Counted from the first letter of the stretch, positions 38,101 to 47,046 are shown. The stretch: 64,000 nt of DNA from Aliivibrio fischeri (GCF_009727955.1 NZ_WOBR01000004.1:327916-391915), one strand, 5' to 3'. Program-made: numbers and translations. Notes: generated by a model from the letters alone, not told the origin.

Positions 38101-41100
38101 ACCATTTAGAAGTAATAATCCATGACTCGGTATGCTAGTAATGGTCACGAACTGCAATACGTCGCCATCCTGATCACTGTAACCAAATTCACTGGTCGTA
38201 ATGGTTCTGGTGATGTCTTCATTTGTAGATACGGTTTGTCCTGTGACCGTTGGCGTATGCTGTAGGGGTGGGGTGACTTCAATAGAGAGAGAGTTTTGAG
38301 AAGAATCTCCTATTGGGTTACCACCATCATCGCCGACACGATAAACCATACTTGGCACTTTACCTGTAAAGCCAGCTTCCGGGGTGAAGGTATAATGACC
38401 ATTCGCTTCGATCACGAGCGTACCGATCCCGGTCATAGTATGTGGTTGCCCCGGCCTTACCGCGACATAACCTGACACGGGGTCTTTTATTTGAATATCT
38501 TGCAATACTAAATGCGCATTGGAATCGGTGTCTGTTGCTGCACCACTCAACCCTTGATCCGTCCCAGAGCCAGTAAGTAGATTCCCTTCGATTGGACCAC
38601 TATGTTGAACACCAGAATCACTGAGGCTGTGAAGGACTGGGTCGTCGGTCGTGCCATTTATGGTTACTGTTATTGAATGTTTGGTTCCATCTTTTGAGGT
38701 CACTTCAATATGGTCAGTCAGTGTTTGCCCATTATCTAAGTCTTGAATAGCAACATTGTTATTATCTGCTGCATAGACCCATATGCCACTGCTGTTAATC
38801 ACAAACTGGCCATAGGTGCCACTTTGGGTTAAGTGATGTTGACCATTCAAATCCAATGTGGCTTCACCTTGGCCATCCGCGTCAGAAACAATAAGATGCC
38901 CGTTGCAAGTTAGAGCGTCTTGAATGGTTGTGGCACCAACAATATGTAGGTTGTGGTGAAGGCTTGTGTCTTCATTTACGCTGCCTGAATCACCAGTAAA
39001 TGTTGCGACATCATTAACAGCAGCAAGAGACGTGTTTGCTCCTGTATGAGCTATGCCACCGTGTCTATCGGCAACATCGTAAGTAAAGTGGACCGTTCCG
39101 TTGTAATTAGGGTCGGGGTTAAAGGTAAAACTACCATCTGAATTTGATACTAAGCTACCGTGGTCTGCAGTTAAGTTTTGAACGTGTAACCAACCTCTAT
39201 CGTTAGTATCAACATTGGTAGCATTGGCGATTAATTCAGCTTGTGTAATATGAATTGAAGTATCTTCCTTACCTGAAGGCAAAGTGACTTCACCACTAAC
39301 TGTTGGGTCATCATTATTGCCATGCACAACAATGGATACACTTTTCGAAACATGGCTACCATCAGTAGACACAGCCTCAACCGTAAAGTGTTCCCAATAC
39401 TCGTCACCGTCTCCTAGTTTTTTCGCTTTGTTCTGGTCAACGTCGTAATGCCATTGTCCATCTGTACTTAGATGGAACGTGCCATATTGTCCACTAATGC
39501 CTGTTGTTGGTGTTTGTGTCCAACTCACCGTATCGTGAAGGTCAACATCGTGAGCTATTACGCTGCCGGAAACTGAAGCACCTGTTTGGGCATTTTCTAC
39601 GACATGGCCAAGTTCTGACTTAGAATCGATTACGACCCCATCCTCTGTGCCGTTAACCTTAACCGTAATAGGAAATTCAGTACCGTCGGTTGCTATTAGC
39701 TTTATAGATTCGGTTAATGATTCACCATGCTTTAATTCTTGAACGTGAACATTATTATTGTCGCCAATATAACTCCAAGAATGCTCACCTTGATGTGGCC
39801 CACTGGTAATGGTGTGGAATTGGAATTTACCATAGGGTGTTGTAACGTCGAGATCAGATCCTAAATCCCATGTGTATTGTTTACCCGCAAATTCGACAGT
39901 GACTTGAGTATTAGGGCTGTCTACATCAGTCACTTGTAGCGCTTGCCAATCTACAGCATCCATAATATTGGCATTCGTAGACATATGAGTGGCGATATCT
40001 TCAGTTGCAACACCATGATCAATGCCAGAAATAATGGTTTTGTCATCGACTGCCGAAAGTGTCGTATTCGCTCCGGTATGGGTAAGCCCACCATGAGCAT
40101 CTTGTACATCATAAGTGAAGTGTACTTGACCGTTGTAATTATGGTCTGGAGTAAACGTGAATGTACCGTCTTTGTTGTCAACGAGAGTGCCGCGATCCGC
40201 ATGCAGATTGGCGATGGAGAGTTGCCCTGCATCGTTAGTATCAACATCTACCGTATTTGCTAGCAACTCGGTTGTCGTGATGGTTTGTGCGAGGTCCTCT
40301 TTTCCGCTGTTGAGCTGAACCTCTGAAGAGCAGTAAGGGCGGTCATTGTCGCCATGAATGGTGATATGAATATCGTGAGTGGTGCCATCAGCCGATTTGA
40401 CGGTAACAGTATCCGTTATCGATTCACCTTGACCCAGATGATCAATTTTCCTACCCGTTGCGTCTTGGCCTATGGAAGCATAGTAGCTCCAATCTCCGTT
40501 ACTCTGAAGTATTACATGTCCGTGTGTACCTTGGTAAGTACCTGTTTGAGCGTGGCTTTCACCGGAGTCTGGATCAACAATCTTTAGGTGACCATCGGTG
40601 TGTATTTCGTCGTTCCATAATTTACCGATGTTTCCATGCATATGATTTGGTGAACGATCATCGACGTAGCCGCCAGATATTGAACCGTCTGGCGCAGTAT
40701 AGGTATGCCCTTCATGAACATCTCCCGTATCGCGGCCAGTGAACTGTGCAGTATCGCTAACCGCGTCAATATGCAGTGTGTTCGTTGCTTCATGTGAGTC
40801 GACATGTCCGTCATTAACGGTGAATTTAAATTGAACATCACCGTTAAAATTTGGGGTAGGGACAAACTGGAATTTAGCGATATCGGCAGTAGCAATACTT
40901 TGACCTGCCGTGATGTCGTGTCCATTGAGTACAAACTTACCTTGAGCTGCTGGAGGTAGGTCAGTGATCGTGATTGAATGCAGCGTATCGCCTGTATCGA
41001 CGTCGGTGAATCCGAACTGACTCGCCTGCATTTGATAATTTGTATCTTCTGTGCCATTGCTGAGAACCACTTTGCTGACTGTCGGTGCGTCATTGGTTCC

Positions 41101-43890
41101 GATGACATCGATGTTTAAGTCGTAAGCGGTACCATCGAAGCTATGTACTCGATAGGTGACCGTTTCAACTTGCCCTTGTGCTAGGTGTTGAAGAGCCGCG
41201 TTGTCGACGCTATATCCCCAATTACCCGCGCTATCAATTCGAAGCATACCACCAAATGGGTCGTGAATACGAGTCTCACCAAATTGGCTGTATTGGAACT
41301 TATCTTCGCCGCTGTCTGGATCGATGACTTGAAGTTGTCCGTTGGCTAGTTCAGTTGTTGTCCCGCGGTTGTGATTTGCATGAGGTCCATCTTCAATAAC
41401 ACTTCCAGTTGTTACCTCAGAAATAATGGCTTTGTCTGGGGTTGCTACGAGAGAGGTATTTGCACCGCTATGAGTTGTCCCTCCATGAGTATCTTTAACA
41501 TCATAAGTGAAGTGAACGTTGCCATTGTAGTTTTTGTCTGGTGTGAAGGTATAAGTACCATCTTTATTATCAAGGATTGAGCCATGGTCAGCATGCAGGT
41601 TAGCAATGCTCAGTTTGCCTACATCATTGTGGTCTACATCAATACTATTGGCGAGCAATTCCACTTGAGTAAGGGTTTGTGGTAAATCTTCCTTCCCTGA
41701 ATTAAGTTGAACGTCACCAGAGACGTAAGGTGCGTCATTGCCGCCATGAATCGTAATCACTATATCGTGTGTCGTGCCATCTTTGGTGGAAATGGTGATG
41801 GTATCGGTTAGGGTTTCACCTGCACCCAGTTTATCAACAGTCGAGCCTACCGTCGTTGCTGATAGTCCTCGATGCCAATCATGCGTACCTGCTGCAACCG
41901 AATAGTTCCAACTACCATCACTATTGAGCTGCAAATGCCCATACTGACCATTGTATGCATAGGTTGCCCCGTGTGTATCGAACACAGATTCACCGCTATC
42001 AGGGTCCACGATGGTGAGCTGGCCGCTTGTTGTGAGGGAGTTCTGTCCAAGAATCGCCATGCCCGGTTGAGCATAGTTGGGTGACATATTTTGTCCAGCT
42101 TGGTTCTCATACACATCGCCAGTATCAACGCCTGCAACCTTAGCGGCATCATTGGTACCGGTAATCACAATCTCTAGGTTTTGTGTTGCACTTGCACCAT
42201 GCTCATCGGTTACCTTTACAGGAATAGTCAAGGTTTGAATTTGACCTTGAGCTAGATGCTGGTATGCATGGTTGGCAGGATCGAAAGTGTAGCTACCGTC
42301 AGCGTTAAAGGTTAGCCCATCAATGGGGTTAGCTATCGCATAAGTCAGGCTAGATTTATCGTCAATATCGTTGCCAAGCATTTGCCCGTTGAGTTGTTGA
42401 CCATCTTCGGTGACGGAATGTGTTTGTGCGGTTAATGTGGGTACATCGTTAGTTCCGATCACATCAATGGTCAGGCATTGCTGCGTGGCCGCGCCGTGAG
42501 AATCCGTAATTTGATAAGTAACCGTTATCGTGGAATGCTCCCCCTCAGCAAGGTGTTGAAATGTCTGACTAGTTGGTTCGACATGCAAACGGTCATTGGA
42601 TATGCTAAATCCATCTGGCAAACGAGTCGTTTTACCATCGACTTGGAGTAGAAATTGGTGACCCAATGATAGAGCATCCCCGTCGGGATCATGGGTGCCA
42701 CCTAATAATGGCAGATCATAAGCGTGGGTTTTATCTTCAGTAAAATGACTATGCAAAGGAGTAGCAATGGGAGCATCATTAGTACCGGTAATCACAATCT
42801 CTAGGTTTTGAGTAGCACTCGCACCATGTTCATCGGTTACCGTCACAGGAATAGTCAGGGTTTGAATTTGACCTTGTGCAAGTGATTGATAGCTCGCGTG
42901 GGAAGGGTTAAAACTGTAGCTACCGTCAGCATGAAAGGTTAGTCCATCAATAGGGTTAGCTATCGTATAAGTGAGGCTAGCTTTATCATCAATATCGTTG
43001 CCAAGCATTTGCCCGTTGAGCTGTTGCCCATCTTCTGTGACGGAGTGTGTTTGTGCGGTTAATGTTGGCACATCATTGGTTCCATTGATGGTGATAGTAA
43101 TTTGATGAGGTGTGCCGTCAGCAGAATGAACGGTAATCGTATCGGTTGTCTTTGCTCCTTGTCCTAGCGCTTGAACGGTAGGGTTTGTGTTGTCTAGATC
43201 GTAAGTCCAAGCCCCAGAATCTGTGAGATGTAGTGTACCTAAATTACCCGCAATATCCGTATTTGAGAAATGGGCTTCGTTGAGGTCAGGGTCTATTATG
43301 GTCAGTTGACCGGCAACATGTGTGGTTATGTCTTCTGTTGCTATTGCCGAATCTTGTCCTGAAATACTAGCGTGCTGTTGTGAAGGATACGTATTTAGCA
43401 CGGCAGGGTGTGTGCTTACCAACGCAGGAGTGTGGTTAATTGTATGGTTTTGTACAGGTGTAGAGAGAATTCTTGTAGGGATTACCGCATGAGAAGTTAA
43501 ATGGGAACTATTCCGAATACTTGGTGTTACTGTTGCTATATGATTATTTGTATCACCTTGAATTGATTCAGCTTTATTTATTTCATTTTTAATTGAATGA
43601 CCAGGATATGACGCTATTGATTCATTATCATGAGAGTCAGATTCTTTTAATGCAGTGTTTCCTATATTTGAATTTAAGTCTTTTTCATCTATATGCTCTT
43701 CTGGAGTAAGAGTTTTAGATAAAGAAAAGCTTGGTAAAATTAACATTAATTGAGGGTATAGAGAGAATCTTCTTGCTTGATAGCTTCGGGTTTTATTTTT
43801 TTTCTTGTCGAATGATGACTTTTCTTTTTTTGAATTAAGAATTGATTTAGCTTTATTACTTAAGCTATGTTTCTCTAATTGCTTTTTCAT
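35134..43890 (-). CDS. Giant VCBS-repeat adhesin-like protein, probable type I secretion substrate
   Basis: This 2918-residue protein has a basic N-terminus with no Sec signal (SNKAKSILNSKKEKS...). It is followed by about a dozen VCBS/cadherin-like repeats, each ending in NGTNDAP-type motifs, from about residue 190 to 2220. Two Ig-like repeats (about 2240-2450), a Pro-rich hinge (PAPPPPPP) and a His/Asp-rich tail ending GLPDIDPNN complete it. No GGxGxDxUx RTX nonapeptides were seen. I chose ATG 43890, with GAGG six bases upstream, over an in-frame TTG. It lies convergent to the three-gene type I secretion operon, so secretion by it and a role in adhesion or biofilm are inferred. The gene looks more G+C-rich than its neighbours. 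Confidence 0.85.
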   Translation of the reverse strand: MKKQLEKHSLSNKAKSILNSKKEKSSFDKKKNKTRSYQARRFSLYPQLMLILPSFSLSKTLTPEEHIDEKDLNSNIGNTALKESDSHDNESIASYPGHSIKNEINKAESIQGDTNNHIATVTPSIRNSSHLTSHAVIPTRILSTPVQNHTINHTPALVSTHPAVLNTYPSQQHASISGQDSAIATEDITTHVAGQLTIIDPDLNEAHFSNTDIAGNLGTLHLTDSGAWTYDLDNTNPTVQALGQGAKTTDTITVHSADGTPHQITITINGTNDVPTLTAQTHSVTEDGQQLNGQMLGNDIDDKASLTYTIANPIDGLTFHADGSYSFNPSHASYQSLAQGQIQTLTIPVTVTDEHGASATQNLEIVITGTNDAPIATPLHSHFTEDKTHAYDLPLLGGTHDPDGDALSLGHQFLLQVDGKTTRLPDGFSISNDRLHVEPTSQTFQHLAEGEHSTITVTYQITDSHGAATQQCLTIDVIGTNDVPTLTAQTHSVTEDGQQLNGQMLGNDIDDKSSLTYAIANPIDGLTFNADGSYTFDPANHAYQHLAQGQIQTLTIPVKVTDEHGASATQNLEIVITGTNDAAKVAGVDTGDVYENQAGQNMSPNYAQPGMAILGQNSLTTSGQLTIVDPDSGESVFDTHGATYAYNGQYGHLQLNSDGSWNYSVAAGTHDWHRGLSATTVGSTVDKLGAGETLTDTITISTKDGTTHDIVITIHGGNDAPYVSGDVQLNSGKEDLPQTLTQVELLANSIDVDHNDVGKLSIANLHADHGSILDNKDGTYTFTPDKNYNGNVHFTYDVKDTHGGTTHSGANTSLVATPDKAIISEVTTGSVIEDGPHANHNRGTTTELANGQLQVIDPDSGEDKFQYSQFGETRIHDPFGGMLRIDSAGNWGYSVDNAALQHLAQGQVETVTYRVHSFDGTAYDLNIDVIGTNDAPTVSKVVLSNGTEDTNYQMQASQFGFTDVDTGDTLHSITITDLPPAAQGKFVLNGHDITAGQSIATADIAKFQFVPTPNFNGDVQFKFTVNDGHVDSHEATNTLHIDAVSDTAQFTGRDTGDVHEGHTYTAPDGSISGGYVDDRSPNHMHGNIGKLWNDEIHTDGHLKIVDPDSGESHAQTGTYQGTHGHVILQSNGDWSYYASIGQDATGRKIDHLGQGESITDTVTVKSADGTTHDIHITIHGDNDRPYCSSEVQLNSGKEDLAQTITTTELLANTVDVDTNDAGQLSIANLHADRGTLVDNKDGTFTFTPDHNYNGQVHFTYDVQDAHGGLTHTGANTTLSAVDDKTIISGIDHGVATEDIATHMSTNANIMDAVDWQALQVTDVDSPNTQVTVEFAGKQYTWDLGSDLDVTTPYGKFQFHTITSGPHQGEHSWSYIGDNNNVHVQELKHGESLTESIKLIATDGTEFPITVKVNGTEDGVVIDSKSELGHVVENAQTGASVSGSVIAHDVDLHDTVSWTQTPTTGISGQYGTFHLSTDGQWHYDVDQNKAKKLGDGDEYWEHFTVEAVSTDGSHVSKSVSIVVHGNNDDPTVSGEVTLPSGKEDTSIHITQAELIANATNVDTNDRGWLHVQNLTADHGSLVSNSDGSFTFNPDPNYNGTVHFTYDVADRHGGIAHTGANTSLAAVNDVATFTGDSGSVNEDTSLHHNLHIVGATTIQDALTCNGHLIVSDADGQGEATLDLNGQHHLTQSGTYGQFVINSSGIWVYAADNNNVAIQDLDNGQTLTDHIEVTSKDGTKHSITVTINGTTDDPVLHSLSDSGVQHSGPIEGNLLTGSGTDQGLSGAATDTDSNAHLVLQDIQIKDPVSGYVAVRPGQPHTMTGIGTLVIEANGHYTFTPEAGFTGKVPSMVYRVGDDGGNPIGDSSQNSLSIEVTPPLQHTPTVTGQTVSTNEDITRTITTSEFGYSDQDGDVLQFVTITSIPSHGLLLLNGNAVTANQQISKADLDAGHLTFTPINNENGANYAQFSFTANDGHKNSASATMIVDVNAVNDAPIVGSSFISSLEDKPHAFTTADFKYSDIDGDALNHITITNVAHGVLTLNGTTVNVGDDVSASDVSSLIFTPTHNYFSSGVSGLGAVQFTANDGHVDSKEGSILINIASVADPATFSGDSTGTAKEDITLQASGTLTASDPDGTAGFTAVQGGAGIAGSKGYGHAHIDVDGHWTYDLDNNHPIIQQLGEGQTDTETITVQSADGTHHDIVVTITGTNDAPILGVNQTSSTTGTLTETDVDVNDTHTFSVVSSAGQFGSLSVDPNTGDYVYTPNTSITGMSYNSATNSYHGVDVFEVKVSDGHTEDSKFITFDASGHVTMSPTGGLVISTSVLQPPTVTTTLPTLLMVTNVAPTNSVTLNLASTSDSGSSNTDNLTNDTTPTITGHTDIPFSKVTIYDGSTPVGHAVSDASGQYSVAVSSLSEGDHNLSAKALAPSSVLPATSSLLSVHIDTQVHVGIQTDPITADNVINAQESSSSIDITGSVSGDFNAGDIVTLDVNGTQHTGVVDAKGHYSIAVPGSELIADADQKIEASVAVTDTAGNSAHATADVTYQVDTQVSVPTITFENAGADNLYSKAEIARGHANTITATVTPPGDAKIGEHLVVNGQDHVLDAHTLQHGIQIEVHPGSNVQATMTDEHGNTAGSQGFAASAIPEPIIVRPPSGSHQVSGTLGVPPLLPSLTPVATAQSGWRIHLPNGQYVTSHHGQYGTLTIDPQTGHLHYQEQAQVHTGPHGSASGVGQHEDKFEVALQGTNQDEVVAHVNIQILSHGPGHSGKLTVGTEVVDMTITPIAHSSHPAPPPPPPVLHDEPDMASQADFTVTQSDDSYLDFTQHAHQEPDQKTSHHGAAAYLDALGIKPDATSTTVHDQPADMDIVLAQVDQQDAATHDQAHLDMSDALEHHDANINHNQDDEHHHHNDLDGLPDIDPNN
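42146..42450 (-). repeat. DNA-level duplicated VCBS unit, copy 2
   Basis: This stretch of about 305 bases matches 42773-43077 at an exact offset of 627 bases (209 codons), with few differences. It encodes a VCBS unit containing SVTEDGQQLNGQMLGNDIDD. The near-identity of DNA suggests recent duplication or gene conversion within the repeat array. Confidence 0.8.
42773..43077 (-). repeat. DNA-level duplicated VCBS unit, copy 1
   Basis: This is the partner of 42146-42450, at an offset of 627 bases. The intervening VCBS unit is different in sequence. Confidence 0.8.
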
Positions 43891-44283
43891 CCATGACCTC
43901 AAATTACAATATATAACTTATTATAAGTTAAGGATATAAGTGGATAAAAATCCAATAATTAAGAATTATAATTATAAAAATGAGATGTAAAGAAAGGTCA
44001 ACTTAAACTTGTTATCAGTTGATTATATTGAACCCTCAATTACGTTTATTGAGATTGAAGATATTGTAAAGCTCTATTGGTATCGTTAATCTTGATTATA
44101 AATCAATCGATATACTCTGCTTTATGTGATGCCAATCGGTTTTCTTTGCAAGAATGTAATATGAAAGCGTGTCATTTGAGGTGTTTGTCACATAAAGCTG
44201 CCATTTAATTGAGTAGAGTAGCTACATCGAATCAAATATAACTAATTTAATTAACGCGACCCTACAATCGCAAGGAGCTAACC
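43891..44283. other. Divergent region between the VCBS gene and udp
   Basis: A gap of about 390 bases, very AT-rich near the VCBS start. Weak CRP-like half-sites occur at 44125-44140 (TGTGATGCCAATCGGT) and 44177-44192 (ending TGTCACA). CRP/CytR control of udp is known in E. coli, but neither site here is convincing. No gene is seen. Confidence 0.4.
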
Positions 44284-45042
44284 ATGACAGCAGCAGTATT
44301 CCATTTAGGCGTAACACAAGCAGATCTTCAAGGTGCAGAAATGGCGATCATCCCTGGTGATCCAGCACGTGTTCAAAAAATCGCAGAGCAAATGGAAAAC
44401 CCTAAATTTCTAGCAAGCCACCGTGAATACACAGTGTACCTAGCTGAGCTAGATGGCAAGAAAATTGTTGTATGTTCTACAGGTATTGGTGGTCCATCGA
44501 CTTCTATTGCTGTTGAAGAGCTAGCGCAATTGGGTGTTCGTACTTTCCTACGTGTAGGTACTACAGGTGCAATCCAACCGCATGTAAATGTGGGTGATAT
44601 GATTGTAACTACTGGTTCTGTTCGTTTAGATGGTGCAAGTCTACACTTTGCTCCAATGGAGTTCCCAGCCGTTGCTGACTTTGATGTTGCAACAGCAATG
44701 CGTAAAGCGGTTGTTGATCAAGGTGCTACTGTACATACAGGCGTTACGGCATCAAGTGATACTTTCTACCCAGGTCAAGAGCGTTACGATACCTTCTCAG
44801 GTCGTGTTGTTAAGCGTTTCCAAGGTTCTATGCAAGAGTGGCAAGACATGGGCGTATTAAACTTTGAAATGGAATCAGCAACATTATTAACTATGTGTGC
44901 AAGTTCTGGTTTACGTGCAGGTTGTGTTGCGGGTGTAATTATCAACCGTACTCAAAAAGAGATCCCAGATCACGCAACGCTAAAAGAAACAGAAGCGCGT
45001 TCAATTAAAGTGGTAATTGAAGCTGCTCGAAATCTTCTATAA
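44284..45042 (+). CDS. udp: Uridine phosphorylase
   Basis: The 252-residue enzyme converts uridine and phosphate to uracil and ribose-1-phosphate in pyrimidine salvage. It has the NP-I family features: [17 protein letters not shown] near the N-terminus with the phosphate-binding Gly/Asp, then [29 protein letters not shown], and [13 protein letters not shown] with the nucleoside/ribose-binding Met-Glu. Length matches E. coli Udp (253). A strong AAGGAG ribosome site is present. It is a single gene with its own terminator. Confidence 0.96.
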   Translation: MTAAVFHLGVTQADLQGAEMAIIPGDPARVQKIAEQMENPKFLASHREYTVYLAELDGKKIVVCSTGIGGPSTSIAVEELAQLGVRTFLRVGTTGAIQPHVNVGDMIVTTGSVRLDGASLHFAPMEFPAVADFDVATAMRKAVVDQGATVHTGVTASSDTFYPGQERYDTFSGRVVKRFQGSMQEWQDMGVLNFEMESATLLTMCASSGLRAGCVAGVIINRTQKEIPDHATLKETEARSIKVVIEAARNLL

Positions 45043-45068
45043 TAGGAAGAGTACAAAGAAATATAGAG

Positions 45069-45103
45069 TGCCGCTGATTTATAGAGAATCAGCGGCATTT
45101 TTT
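45069..45103 (+). terminator. Terminator after udp
   Basis: TGCCGCTGATT / AATCAGCGGCA forms an 11-bp stem followed by TTTTTT. Confidence 0.92.
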
Positions 45104-45122
45104 ATATGAATTGAAAAGCATT

Positions 45123-45148
45123 AAAAAGGCCCACAACAGGGCCTTTTT
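45123..45148. terminator. Terminator of the DUF1887 gene (bidirectional)
   Basis: AAAAAGGCCC-acaaca-GGGCCTTTTT is symmetric. Read on the minus strand it follows the DUF1887 stop codon by about 30 bases. Confidence 0.88.
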
Positions 45149-45178
45149 AGTATCAGAGAGGATCTTAATCGAAAAATA

Positions 45179-46330
45179 TTAATGACCACCGGCCGCTAAG
45201 AACCAGTTAAGAAGGTGTTTTTTAAGATCGCCTAATTCATCAGGGCCGATAATCGCCAAACCTAAGTCTTGTGCGCGCATAATGTCGTTATTGCGTAGAG
45301 GACGGAAGCTAACAAGCATTGCACGAGCTTGCAGTCCACCAAGTAAATCACGTAATGATTCTAATTTGTATAGCGTATCATCACCATCATCACGCATACC
45401 TTTGGTTTTACATTCAATGATATGCAGTTTGTTATTCACGATACTAACCACATCAAGTTCATTGCGAACGTCTTTTTCACCTATTTCACGATGCACTTGA
45501 ACATTTAACGAGTGGTCTTGCAGTGTTGGTAAATATTGTTGAATATCGACAACGGTATTGTGAACCAATATTTCAAGCCATTCCCCATTAGCTAAACGAC
45601 GAGCTTCTTCACAATCGAATGTTAATATGCCGTTTTCATAGGTAGCTAACCCTGTTTCTACAAGGTCAGTTAGTAGCATATTAAGTTCTTTATAGCTCTG
45701 TTGTTTCTCTGTTACTTCAACATCTAAACGTTGTTCTTTACGACAGGTGGTTGCTAAGTAGTTTAATGTTGCAAGACCTGGGCCTAATTCTAATGCATTG
45801 CTTGCCCAGCGTTGACATAGTTCTCTTAAGCGCTTATCGATACTTTCTGGTAATTCAGTTTCTGAAAACTCACAGCGAGCCCCAAAAATAGCAAGATAAT
45901 CACTCAAGCGAATATTATCAGCAACGTGTTTTTGTTTGCGACCATCTGGGTATAACCAGCATAATTTGTCACTGTATGGCTCTACAACAAAGATTGGCCA
46001 ATGATATGAACGGAACACTTCATAAGCAGAAAGAAGGCGGTGACGAAGACCACAACTTGCATTTAATTTGATGTCACTAAAGTGAAGTTTCATTTCAGCA
46101 GCAAGTGCTTGCAATGATTGCTTGATTGCGTGGGTATCAACAATATTAGGGATTTCAAAAAAATCAGAACTGATCCCTTTATACTTTAGAATTGACTCCA
46201 GTCGATGGAACATCTCTTTTTGAGTTTCATCGCCGATAAATACCATGTGTTCCCCTTTAACAGATAAATCTAAAAGGGGGGTGATAAGACGTACGGGGTC
46301 TTGATCTAAAATGCCAACATGCGTAATCAT
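45179..46330 (-). CDS. DUF1887 Card1-like protein (CARF-wHTH-PD-D/ExK nuclease), VC1899 family
   Basis: The 383-residue protein has an N-terminal CARF-like Rossmann fold (about 1-150). A winged-helix middle follows (about 190-255, LLTDLVETGLATYENGILTF), then a C-terminal restriction-type nuclease domain with ELDVV...NKLHIIECKTKG. These supply the D-(E)xK catalytic residues (about 292 and 306-308). The layout matches Card1/Can2 nucleases, activated by cyclic tetra-adenylate in type III CRISPR. The CARF signature normally near TGGTK reads NASCGLRHRL (near residue 89). No CRISPR array or cas gene is in the window. V. cholerae VC1899 is the structural family member known to me. Ribosome site AAGGAT precedes ATG 46330. 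Function is unknown; a defence or signalling nuclease is plausible. Confidence 0.85.
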   Translation of the reverse strand: MITHVGILDQDPVRLITPLLDLSVKGEHMVFIGDETQKEMFHRLESILKYKGISSDFFEIPNIVDTHAIKQSLQALAAEMKLHFSDIKLNASCGLRHRLLSAYEVFRSYHWPIFVVEPYSDKLCWLYPDGRKQKHVADNIRLSDYLAIFGARCEFSETELPESIDKRLRELCQRWASNALELGPGLATLNYLATTCRKEQRLDVEVTEKQQSYKELNMLLTDLVETGLATYENGILTFDCEEARRLANGEWLEILVHNTVVDIQQYLPTLQDHSLNVQVHREIGEKDVRNELDVVSIVNNKLHIIECKTKGMRDDGDDTLYKLESLRDLLGGLQARAMLVSFRPLRNNDIMRAQDLGLAIIGPDELGDLKKHLLNWFLAAGGH

Positions 46331-46341
46331 TTAATAATCCT

Positions 46342-46388
46342 TGTAATAGCGATTACACATAAATGGAAGCAAGAAGGCATGTGTAATC
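46342..46388. promoter_or_regulatory. Clustered TGTAAT/ATTACA repeats upstream of the DUF1887 gene
   Basis: Just before the start codon are TGTAAT-agcg-ATTACA (46342-46357) and a 10-bp perfect inverted repeat GATTACACAT (46351-46360) / ATGTGTAATC (46379-46388). They may be operator half-sites or a 5'-UTR hairpin for the Card1-like gene. Confidence 0.5.
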
Positions 46389-46546
46389 TTTCGTTATATT
46401 TGTGGTTTTGAATAATTTTGACTATTCAATACTACTGTTATGAGGGGGGGGATGATAAAAATCAAGCTATTGTTAGATATTCTTATTTGGGCTTAATAAA
46501 AAAAGACGATAGAATAGAGCCACATGCCTTACTATAGAAAGAGTTT

Positions 46547-47020
46547 ATGAGCTATTTACCTTTAGATGAATACAATCGCAAGTGGATTTTTACTCATCAA
46601 TCAATGCCGCTTGATGATGCCTTGCTACCATTAATTAAACCATTCACTCAAGCAAAATCAGCTCAAGTTTGGAATGACTTTATCAGCAGCAATAGCCCAA
46701 CCGCGGATCATTTTGGCTCGAAAGAGTGGCCAATGAAGAAAAGTTCGTGGACAAATGAAATTGATTGGCAACATCGTTGGGACAGCGATAATGAATCATT
46801 ACCTGAAGAAGTGTTGGAATTTATCGATTGGTCTGATGAAGTAACCGTTTATTTTTGTTATGAGAAATATAACTTAATTGAAACTTCATGGGGAACGTTC
46901 AAGAAAACATGGAAGAACTTCTTATTTTATGATGACTTACCATTATTAATTGGTAAGAAAAAATCACAAGTCTTATGGTTTAACTCTAAAGGCAAAGTGA
47001 AATTAGGAACAAGAAGTTAG
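46547..47020 (+). CDS. DUF2947 family protein
   Basis: The 157-residue cytoplasmic protein (MSYLPLDEYNRKWIFTHQSM...) is rich in Trp and acidic residues. It is recognised as the DUF2947 family, common in vibrios and related marine gammaproteobacteria. Motifs include FGSKEWPMKKSSW and FIDWSDEVTVYFCYEKYNLI. No catalytic motif, signal peptide or membrane helix is visible. It is a single gene with its own terminator. No function is known to me. Confidence 0.75.
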   Translation: MSYLPLDEYNRKWIFTHQSMPLDDALLPLIKPFTQAKSAQVWNDFISSNSPTADHFGSKEWPMKKSSWTNEIDWQHRWDSDNESLPEEVLEFIDWSDEVTVYFCYEKYNLIETSWGTFKKTWKNFLFYDDLPLLIGKKKSQVLWFNSKGKVKLGTRS

Positions 47021-47046
47021 CTTAGATTCGCCATTTTATGTAAAAG

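Noticed and set aside
36000-43000. CRISPR-like regular repeats.
   Set aside because: The periodic DNA repeats are coding VCBS units with variable spacing, not short direct repeats with unique spacers.
35134-43902. Open frames of 60-175 codons on both strands within the VCBS gene.
   Set aside because: They are shadows of a repetitive, more G+C-rich coding region; they show no ribosome sites or domain sense.
44125-44192. CRP-like sites upstream of udp.
   Set aside because: Each has only one good half; noted in the intergenic entry but not called as sites.
46444-46496. Eight-G run followed at once by ATG and a 14-codon frame (MIKIKLLLDILIWA), a possible leader peptide or phase-variable tract.
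   Set aside because: The G-run abuts the ATG with no spacing, the frame is very short, and a chance AT-rich frame is likely.
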